DNA of 9,805 bases from Prevotellaceae bacterium (GTDB taxonomy: Bacteria; Bacteroidota; Bacteroidia; Bacteroidales; Bacteroidaceae), in NCBI GenBank assembly GCA_022508685.1, contig JAFLUS010000053.1:1-9805 (forward strand), written 5' to 3'. This document shows, in pieces, positions 1 to 5,699 of the stretch. Within the stretch, counting starts at the first letter, position 1. Every line of letters begins with the position of its first letter. A program made the translations under genes and the position numbers. The notes under the pieces were generated by a model, which saw only the letters and a program-made list of their open reading frames with translations, searched no databases and was not told the DNA's origin.

Positions 1-2
1 GC

Positions 3-2015
3 ACGAGAGCAGTCCATGCACAGACGCCTCACGCTGCTGCCGACGACGAAGCATGGGCAGCGTTCGTTGAGGCGTATGTTGAAACGATGGGCGGAGCAGA
101 CGAGGCTGAAGACGCCGACGAGGAACAACTGCACGACTTGTTCAGCATCTACGTGAACAAACTGAACCTGAACGATTTGTCGGACGACGAACTGCGGCAG
201 TTGCCGTTCCTTACCGAAACGCAGATTTTGGAAATTCTTACGTATGCCCGTTCGCATCGTCCTATTCTTTCGACAGGCGAACTGATGTATCTGACGTCGC
301 TCGACTACTATACGCGACGCACCCTGCAACTCTTCTGCTACGCCGGTCCCCTGCCCTCTTCAGCCACCACGTTGCGCCAGTTGCTGCACGATGCCCGCCA
401 CGATTTCGTTCTGCGCACCGACATTCCCCTGCAGTCGCGTATGGGCTATGCCGACTATCCGCCCGAAGTGCTCGCAAAGAGTCCCAACAAGGTCTATCTC
501 GGCACGCCGCTCTACCATTCATTGCGCTATGCCGTCAGCAGCAGCGATTTGCTGCAAGCGGGTGTGCAGTTGGAGAAGGATGCCGGCGAGAGCGGTGTCG
601 ACTACCTTGCCGCCCATGCCATGCTGCGCAACGTGGGGCGGTTTTCCAAAATCATCGTCGGCGATTACCGCGTCAGTTTTGGTCAGGGACTCGTCGTCAA
701 TTCCACGACGTACTACGGCAAGACACTGATGCTGAACGGCATGGGCAGGCATGGTCGCGGACTGCGTCCCCATTCATCGATGGCGGAAGACGGATTTTTC
801 CGCGGTGGAGGAGCAACTGTCCGTCTGCTGTCTGCGCTGCATGCCACGTTCTACGGGTCAGTGCGCCACGTCGACGGCACGATGCTTGCCGATTCGTCGG
901 GTGTGAGCAGTCTGAAGACCGACGGCCTGCACCGCACGCACCTCGAACGCAGCAAGGACGGAAACGTGCAGCGCACGGACTTCGGCGGCAATGTGGAATG
1001 GCAGCATCAGCGGCTCACCCTTTCGCTGTCGGCAGCCTACACGCATTTCGACACGCCGCTGAAGCCTCGCTACGACACGCCGGCATCGCGCTATCGCATC
1101 TACAACGCCCGTGGCACCGACTTCGCCAACGGCGGCATCGCCTACACTTGGCGGCTGCGCGGCGTCGTCTTCACAGGCGAAACGGCTGTCGACCGCAACG
1201 GCTGTTTCGCTACGTTCAACGGCATGCAGACCGACTGGAAATCGCACCGGCTGACGCTGCTCATGCGCCACTATCAAGCGCAGTTTGTCAGCATCAACGG
1301 CAAGACGTTCGGCGAAAATTCCCGCCCGCAGAATGAAAGCGGAGTGCTCCTCAGTTGGCGGCATTCGCTGTCGCGGCAGACGATTGCCGAAGCCTATGTC
1401 GATGCCATGCACTTTCCGTGGATGAAATATCAGGTGAGCCAAAGCAGTTGGGGCATCGATGCGTTTGCACAACTGCTCCACGCCACTTCGCACGACGGAC
1501 AATGGGCGTTGCGCTATCGCATCAAATCGAAGCAGCGCGACTACAAACTCACGTCTGACACGCTCCTCCTGTTCAACACCATGCAGAGTCTGCGCGTGCA
1601 GTATCTCCACCACCTCTCCCCTACCCTTTCGCTGAAATCGACCGCCAACATGAGCATGGTTTCTTCCGCTGCCACAGGCAACGAATGGGGCTACGCCTTC
1701 AGCCTTTATGCCGGTTGGAAAACACGACTGCTGCGGCTGGCACTCTCCTCCACCCTCTTCCACACCGACACCTATGCTGCCCGCGTCTATGGTTACGAAC
1801 CGTCGTTGGCATACACGTCGGGCATCCACAGTTACTACTACCACGGCGTGCGCACCGTCCTCATGGCGCGTGTGCCGCTGCTTCCGCAGTTGCACGTTGC
1901 CCTGCGCCTGTCGTCCACCCGCTATTTCGACCGCAGCAGCATCGGCACAGGTCTTGACCTCATTCCCCGCAACCACCGCGAGGACATTCAACTGCAAGTG
2001 CAAGGAAGGTTCTGA
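3..2015 (+). CDS. Helix-hairpin-helix protein with predicted outer-membrane beta-barrel (5' end outside window)
   Basis: The reading frame is open from base 3, so the gene starts left of the window. An ATG at 87 exists, but the codons before it read as protein and no signal peptide follows it, so I treat the gene as 5'-partial with 670 residues visible. Residues 52-115 of the fragment hold a tandem ComEA-like helix-hairpin-helix region (NKLNLNDLSDDELRQLPFL, then an LSTGEL segment ending in LDYYTRRTL). The remaining ~550 residues alternate polar and hydrophobic or aromatic residues, rich in Tyr, Arg and Ser, as in a beta-barrel, and the protein ends in QVQGRF; a C-terminal Phe is usual for outer-membrane barrels. 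Bacteroidetes carry a family of proteins with a short HhH region in front of a barrel-like body; its function is not established to my knowledge. The HhH could bind DNA or act as a small protein-interaction module. No terminator follows the stop. The family call is firm; the membrane location is inferred from composition. Confidence 0.75.
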   Translation, partial: TRAVHAQTPHAAADDEAWAAFVEAYVETMGGADEAEDADEEQLHDLFSIYVNKLNLNDLSDDELRQLPFLTETQILEILTYARSHRPILSTGELMYLTSLDYYTRRTLQLFCYAGPLPSSATTLRQLLHDARHDFVLRTDIPLQSRMGYADYPPEVLAKSPNKVYLGTPLYHSLRYAVSSSDLLQAGVQLEKDAGESGVDYLAAHAMLRNVGRFSKIIVGDYRVSFGQGLVVNSTTYYGKTLMLNGMGRHGRGLRPHSSMAEDGFFRGGGATVRLLSALHATFYGSVRHVDGTMLADSSGVSSLKTDGLHRTHLERSKDGNVQRTDFGGNVEWQHQRLTLSLSAAYTHFDTPLKPRYDTPASRYRIYNARGTDFANGGIAYTWRLRGVVFTGETAVDRNGCFATFNGMQTDWKSHRLTLLMRHYQAQFVSINGKTFGENSRPQNESGVLLSWRHSLSRQTIAEAYVDAMHFPWMKYQVSQSSWGIDAFAQLLHATSHDGQWALRYRIKSKQRDYKLTSDTLLLFNTMQSLRVQYLHHLSPTLSLKSTANMSMVSSAATGNEWGYAFSLYAGWKTRLLRLALSSTLFHTDTYAARVYGYEPSLAYTSGIHSYYYHGVRTVLMARVPLLPQLHVALRLSSTRYFDRSSIGTGLDLIPRNHREDIQLQVQGRF

Positions 2016-2079
2016 CGGCCTTTTTCCTGTCATTTGGCAAATAATCTGCTGCAAGTTCAGAAATGTGGATTTTTTTTTC

Positions 2080-2087
2080 TAAATTTG
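2080..2087 (+). promoter_or_regulatory. Bacteroidetes-type minus-7 promoter box for the GH127 gene
   Basis: TAAATTTG matches the Bacteroidetes primary-sigma minus-7 consensus TAnnTTTG exactly. It follows an A/T-rich stretch with a run of nine T and sits 33 bases before the chosen ATG, which would give a leader of roughly 25-30 bases. No clear TTTG minus-33 box is seen at 19-21 bases upstream (the bases there are near GTTCAG), so the call rests on the minus-7 box and its position. Confidence 0.55.
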
Positions 2088-2120
2088 CCACATATACACC
2101 TAATTCAACACTATCACTGT

Positions 2121-4553
2121 ATGAAAACGATGAAATGGATGGGAGCATTGGCACTCGCCTGCTTCCTCGCCCCCGAAATGCGGGCACAGAGCAACAACGC
2201 CGGTTATCCCATCACGCCGGTGCCTTTCACTGCCGTCAAAGTGACGCCGAACACCTTCTGGGGACAGCGATTGGAAGCCAGTCGCAACGTGACGATACCG
2301 CTGGCGTTCAGCAAGTGCGAAAGCGAACGTCGCTATACGAACTTCTCACAGGCTGCCGAACACCTGAAAGACCCTTCGAAAGTATTCAAGGTGGACGGCG
2401 TGATGGGCTACTCGTTCGACGATACCGACCCTTACAAGACGCTTGAAGGTGCAAGTTACTTGCTGCAGACCTATCCCGACAAGAAACTCGATGCGTATTG
2501 CGACTCCGTCATCGCCGTCATCGCTTCGGCACAAGAGCCCGACGGCTACCTCTATACGGCACGCACGCAGAACCCCGAACATCCGCACGGATGGGCAGGC
2601 CCCACGCGGTGGTCGAAGGTGGAGGACCTCAGCCACGAGTTCTACAATCTCGGTCACCTCTGCGAGGCTGCCGTGGCGCACTACAACGCGACGGGCAAGA
2701 CGTCGCTCCTCAACATCGCCAAGAAATTTGCCGATTGCGTGTGCCGCGAAGTAGGCGACAAGCCGGGACAGGCGTGCGTCGTGCCGGGTCACCAAATCGC
2801 TGAAATGGGTTTGGCGAAACTGTATATCGCTACGGGCGACCGCAAGTATCTCGACCAAGCCAAGTTCTTCCTCGACAAGCGCGGCTACACGACCATCAAG
2901 ACGGAATACAGCCAGAGCCACAAGCCGGTGCTCGAACAGGATGAGGCTGTCGGTCACGCCGTGCGTGCCGGCTACATGTATGCCGGAATGGCTGACGTGG
3001 CTGCGCTCACAGGCGACAAGGGCTATATCGACGCCATCGACCGCATCTGGGACAACATCATTCAGAAGAAATACTACATCACCGGCGGTGTCGGTGCAAC
3101 GAGCAACGGCGAAGCCTTCGGCAAGAACTACGAACTGCCCAACATGTCGGCATACTGCGAAACTTGCGCTGCCATTGCACAGGTCTACCTCAACTACCGA
3201 CTCTTCCTCCTCCACGGCGATTCGAAATACTACGACGCGCTCGAACGCACGCTCTACAACGGCGTCATCAGCGGTATCAGCATCGACGGCGGACGTTTCT
3301 TCTACCCCAACCCGCTGCAAAGCATGGGACAGCACCAGCGTCAGGCGTGGTTTGGCTGCGCTTGCTGCCCGAGCAACGTGGCACGTTTCATCCCTTCGCT
3401 GCCGCAGTACATCTACGCCGTGAAGGACAACACGTTCTATGTCAACCTCTTCGCCGGCAACGAAACGACGGTGAAAGTGGGCGGAAAGACGGTGCAGATG
3501 GAGCAGAAGACCAACTATCCGTGGGACGGCGACGTGGAAATGACGATGAAGAAAGCCGGCAGCAAGTTCGCCCTCGCCGTCCGTATTCCGGGATGGGTGC
3601 GCGGACAAGTCGTGCCGAGCGACCTCTATACATACGTTGACGGAAAGCACCTCAACTATGCAGTGAAAGTGAATGGCGAAAGCGTTGCTGCAGAACTCAA
3701 GGACGGCTATTTCATCATCGACCGCAAATGGCGTACAGGCGACAAGGTGAGCGTTCATTTCGATATGCAGCCGCGTGTGGTACGTGCCAACGGCAAGGTT
3801 GCAGCCGACCGCGGCCGCGTGGAAATCGAACGTGGCCCGTTGGTATATTGCGCAGAATGGGCAGACAACACCTGCGACGTGCTGAGCGTGCTGCTCAACC
3901 AAGAACCGAAGTTTGAAATGGGCGAAAAGGAAATTGCCGAAACCGCCGTCCGCACCATCACGACATCGGCACAGACCCTGTCGTTCGACGAACAGGGACG
4001 CCTCACGACGAAGGACGAACAACTCGTTCTCATCCCCTACTACGCATGGGCGCATCGTGGCAATGGCAACATGAGCGTATGGTTGCCCATCGACCTCAAT
4101 GCCACCAACCCAGCCCTTCCGCCCAGCATCGCCAGCGAAAGCAAGGTCTGGGCATCGAGCCGTCGTCTGCCCGCCCTGAGCGCAGTGAACGACCGTCTGG
4201 TACCTGCCGACGGCAACGACCGCAGCGTGCCCTACACACACTGGTGGCCAAAGAACAACTCGACGGAATGGATTGCCTACACCTTCAAAGAACCTGCCAC
4301 CGTCAGCAGCAGCACCGTCTATTGGTTCGACGATGCGCCGTGGGGCGGTTGCCGCGTTCCGCTCTCGTGGAAACTCTACTACCAGACCGAAGCGGGCGAA
4401 TGGGCTGAAGTCAGCAACCCGACGGCATACGGCACAGACAAGGGTGTTGCCAACATCGTCAACTTCGACCCTGTCCGCACGTCGGCAATGAAACTCGAAC
4501 TCGTGCAACCCGAAAAATACAGTTGCGGCGTCTTCGAATGGAGCGTGAAATAA
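2121..4553 (+). CDS. Secreted GH127 beta-L-arabinofuranosidase
   Basis: An 810-residue enzyme of glycoside hydrolase family 127 (old DUF1680), which removes terminal beta-L-arabinofuranose from plant glycans such as hydroxyproline-linked arabinan or pectin side chains. Residues 1-22 are a signal peptide ending MRA before Q23, so export is expected; Cys14 inside the hydrophobic core makes a lipoprotein less likely. The (alpha/alpha)6 barrel spans roughly residues 35-430. The catalytic set described for Bifidobacterium HypBA1 can be placed: acid/base Glu331 (in NGEAFG), zinc ligands Glu347 and Cys349 (in YCETC), and Cys415-Cys416 (in FGCACCPSN), Cys415 being the likely thiol nucleophile. A beta-sandwich follows with GPLVYCAE and LIPYYAWA. 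About 140 C-terminal residues (669-810) form an extra beta-rich module like a discoidin/carbohydrate-binding domain. I chose ATG 2121 because it begins the signal peptide; the in-frame ATG at 2034 lies upstream of the promoter box. No SusC/SusD genes are adjacent. The exact substrate is not determined. Confidence 0.9.
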   Translation: MKTMKWMGALALACFLAPEMRAQSNNAGYPITPVPFTAVKVTPNTFWGQRLEASRNVTIPLAFSKCESERRYTNFSQAAEHLKDPSKVFKVDGVMGYSFDDTDPYKTLEGASYLLQTYPDKKLDAYCDSVIAVIASAQEPDGYLYTARTQNPEHPHGWAGPTRWSKVEDLSHEFYNLGHLCEAAVAHYNATGKTSLLNIAKKFADCVCREVGDKPGQACVVPGHQIAEMGLAKLYIATGDRKYLDQAKFFLDKRGYTTIKTEYSQSHKPVLEQDEAVGHAVRAGYMYAGMADVAALTGDKGYIDAIDRIWDNIIQKKYYITGGVGATSNGEAFGKNYELPNMSAYCETCAAIAQVYLNYRLFLLHGDSKYYDALERTLYNGVISGISIDGGRFFYPNPLQSMGQHQRQAWFGCACCPSNVARFIPSLPQYIYAVKDNTFYVNLFAGNETTVKVGGKTVQMEQKTNYPWDGDVEMTMKKAGSKFALAVRIPGWVRGQVVPSDLYTYVDGKHLNYAVKVNGESVAAELKDGYFIIDRKWRTGDKVSVHFDMQPRVVRANGKVAADRGRVEIERGPLVYCAEWADNTCDVLSVLLNQEPKFEMGEKEIAETAVRTITTSAQTLSFDEQGRLTTKDEQLVLIPYYAWAHRGNGNMSVWLPIDLNATNPALPPSIASESKVWASSRRLPALSAVNDRLVPADGNDRSVPYTHWWPKNNSTEWIAYTFKEPATVSSSTVYWFDDAPWGGCRVPLSWKLYYQTEAGEWAEVSNPTAYGTDKGVANIVNFDPVRTSAMKLELVQPEKYSCGVFEWSVK

Positions 4554-4587
4554 AAGCGCTATTCGCCTTTTATAAATCTTATATCAG

Positions 4588-4622
4588 CCTCTCTGCGACC
4601 CCATTCGCAGAGAGGTTTTTTT
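4588..4622 (+). terminator. Intrinsic terminator of the GH127 gene
   Basis: A perfect 11-bp stem (CCTCTCTGCGA, 4588-4598, with TCGCAGAGAGG, 4605-4615), a six-base loop CCCCAT, then seven T (4616-4622). It lies 35 bases after the GH127 stop. On the other strand there is no T tract, so it does not serve the convergent transposase gene. A weaker bulged hairpin (ATAAAAGCG with CGCCTTTTAT, 4550-4573) overlaps the GH127 stop codon just before it. Confidence 0.9.
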
Positions 4623-4649
4623 AGTGGGCTAACAAAGCGAATGGCGAAA

Positions 4650-5588
4650 TTATTCTGATGCAATTTCGACTGCCAATGCGTTCATTCGCTGGCAAATGTT
4701 GCGGGTGAGTTCGGTGTGTATCTGTTCGCCCAAGGAGATGATGAGAAGGCGACCGGCAGAACAGAGTGCGAAATCGTGGGCAGAGGGTTTGAAGCGGTCG
4801 GGGAAGGTTTCGTGAGTGATGAGGATGATGTGGGCACCGAGGGACTCGGCTTCCGAACGGATGTTCTTTTCGTCCTTGGAAATAAACGGGGAGACGAGGA
4901 TGGTGCCTTTGGATGCTGCTGAAAGCCAGTTGGTTTTCTTTTCCGTCTTTTCCTCTTCCGAAAAAGCGCGGCTTATTTTCACGGCTTCCTTGTCGGGATT
5001 GCGAAAGAGGAAAAGATTGCCATAAGCCTCGTATGCTTTATTGCCGATGGTCAGTTGTCGGGTGTGTTGGAAGAAATAGGGATGCTGCTGCCGCATGGCG
5101 AGACGATGGGGATTTTCCCGAATGTAGCGGAAGAGGCTGTCGAGGGAACGTTGGCGATAGAGTGGTTTGTCGGTGTAGTTCGCTTGAAAGATTTCCTCAT
5201 CGAAATGCTTATGAATGTTCGCCTTAAGATGATTGATATAGAAGCCTAAATGCTTGTCGGAACGCTCCATTATCCTCATGAGAATATGAACGTGGTCGGG
5301 CATGATGCAATACTGATAAATCTTCACGATTGCAAAATTCTTTTGAAGATTGAAGAGTTCCTTTGCAATCGCGTTGCCAATGTCAGAACGCTCGATATAG
5401 GCGCATCCGTCCTTTCCCGGTGCAATTCGCGCATCGCCTTTCACTGCCCCAAACGGCACGCATCTATCATCCTTTTTCAGAATGATATGATAGATGAAAG
5501 GGGCATAATAGTCGTGAGTCTTATTTCGTCGGGTATAAGAATGGTTAAATTCTGCTTTATAGGGCTTGCTTTCCTTCTTCGAACTCAT
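4650..5588 (-). CDS. RAYT-type HUH (Y1) transposase with extra C-terminal alpha/beta domain
   Basis: A 312-residue protein of the IS200-like Y1 transposase superfamily. These enzymes nick and join single-stranded DNA through a tyrosine. Visible marks: FIYHIIL at 31-37 (first strand of the fold), the HUH metal-binding motif in MPDHVHIL (His99, His101), and the probable catalytic Tyr155 in FRYIRENP; the YxxxNP form is typical of REP-associated tyrosine transposases rather than mobile IS200/IS605 enzymes. RAYTs are usually single-copy and domesticated. Residues ~185-312 are not part of the normal ~150-200-residue RAYT core. They read as a Rossmann-like unit: strand GTILVSPFI (228-236), a helix, strand AHIILIT (252-258), a TFPDRFKPS loop, a helix, then strand GRLLIISLG. 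The ATG at 5588 is chosen because the next Met lies past the first core strand. No IS partner gene or terminal repeats are seen. It is convergent with the GH127 gene, and lies 105 bases downstream of polA on the same strand, so it may get read-through transcription. I found no good promoter of its own and no terminator. Confidence 0.85.
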   Translation of the reverse strand: MSSKKESKPYKAEFNHSYTRRNKTHDYYAPFIYHIILKKDDRCVPFGAVKGDARIAPGKDGCAYIERSDIGNAIAKELFNLQKNFAIVKIYQYCIMPDHVHILMRIMERSDKHLGFYINHLKANIHKHFDEEIFQANYTDKPLYRQRSLDSLFRYIRENPHRLAMRQQHPYFFQHTRQLTIGNKAYEAYGNLFLFRNPDKEAVKISRAFSEEEKTEKKTNWLSAASKGTILVSPFISKDEKNIRSEAESLGAHIILITHETFPDRFKPSAHDFALCSAGRLLIISLGEQIHTELTRNICQRMNALAVEIASE

Positions 5589-5650
5589 ACCGGCGACAAA
5601 ATGTTGTGTTGTGGAATGATGCTAATGGTTTCGTGATTTGTTTTTTTTGT

Positions 5651-5699
5651 CCGCGAAGCGGGTGAAATTGCGCAGCAATTGTTTCCCACTGCTTCAGTG
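5651..5699. repeat. Cluster of three triloop hairpins (REP-like) between polA and the RAYT gene
   Basis: Three short palindromes follow each other on the + strand. Hairpin 1 is CCGC-GAA-GCGG (5651-5661). Hairpin 2 is AATTGC-GCA-GCAATT (5666-5680), and can extend imperfectly outward to GGGTG and TTTCCC. Hairpin 3 is CACTG-CTT-CAGTG (5687-5699) and contains the polA stop codon (TCA at 5694-5696). All have three-base loops. A run of eight T (5641-5648) comes just before hairpin 1 on the + strand. Read in the direction of polA and the transposase, the hairpins are followed by an A tract, not a T tract, so they are not a normal intrinsic terminator. The position beside a RAYT gene suggests REP-like elements. 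The hairpins are seen directly; the REP role is inferred. Confidence 0.6.

Noticed and set aside
858..2054. A 398-codon minus-strand frame opposite the HhH protein gene
   Set aside because: Low-complexity Val/Ala/Gly/Arg translation, no recognisable motif, fully opposite a gene with a recognisable HhH region.
2034..2120. Upstream in-frame ATG at 2034 as the start of the GH127 protein
   Set aside because: It precedes the minus-7 box at 2080-2087, and the ATG at 2121 begins a proper signal peptide.
2346..4508. A 720-codon open frame on the minus strand opposite the GH127 gene
   Set aside because: Its translation is rich in Val, Ala, His, Arg and Phe with no recognisable domain, while the opposite strand carries a clear GH127 enzyme with all catalytic residues. 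G/C-rich third positions in the real gene remove stops from the antisense frame.
4650..5588. Transposase gene as a complete active IS200/IS605 element
   Set aside because: No tnpB-like partner, no left and right end structures on both sides, and the YxxxNP motif with a C-terminal extension fits a domesticated RAYT better.
5628..5639. GTTTCGTGATTT shared with 9750-9761
   Set aside because: A 12-base match between two T-rich intergenic sites. A few matches of this length are expected by chance in a window of this size, so I do not call it a repeat family without a genome-wide count.
5651..5699. Hairpin cluster as an intrinsic terminator of polA
   Set aside because: In the direction of polA transcription the hairpins are followed by an A tract rather than a T tract. 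The T run lies on the opposite strand, before the hairpins.
5641..5699. CRISPR array or tandem repeat
   Set aside because: The three hairpins differ in arm sequence and have no repeat-spacer spacing.
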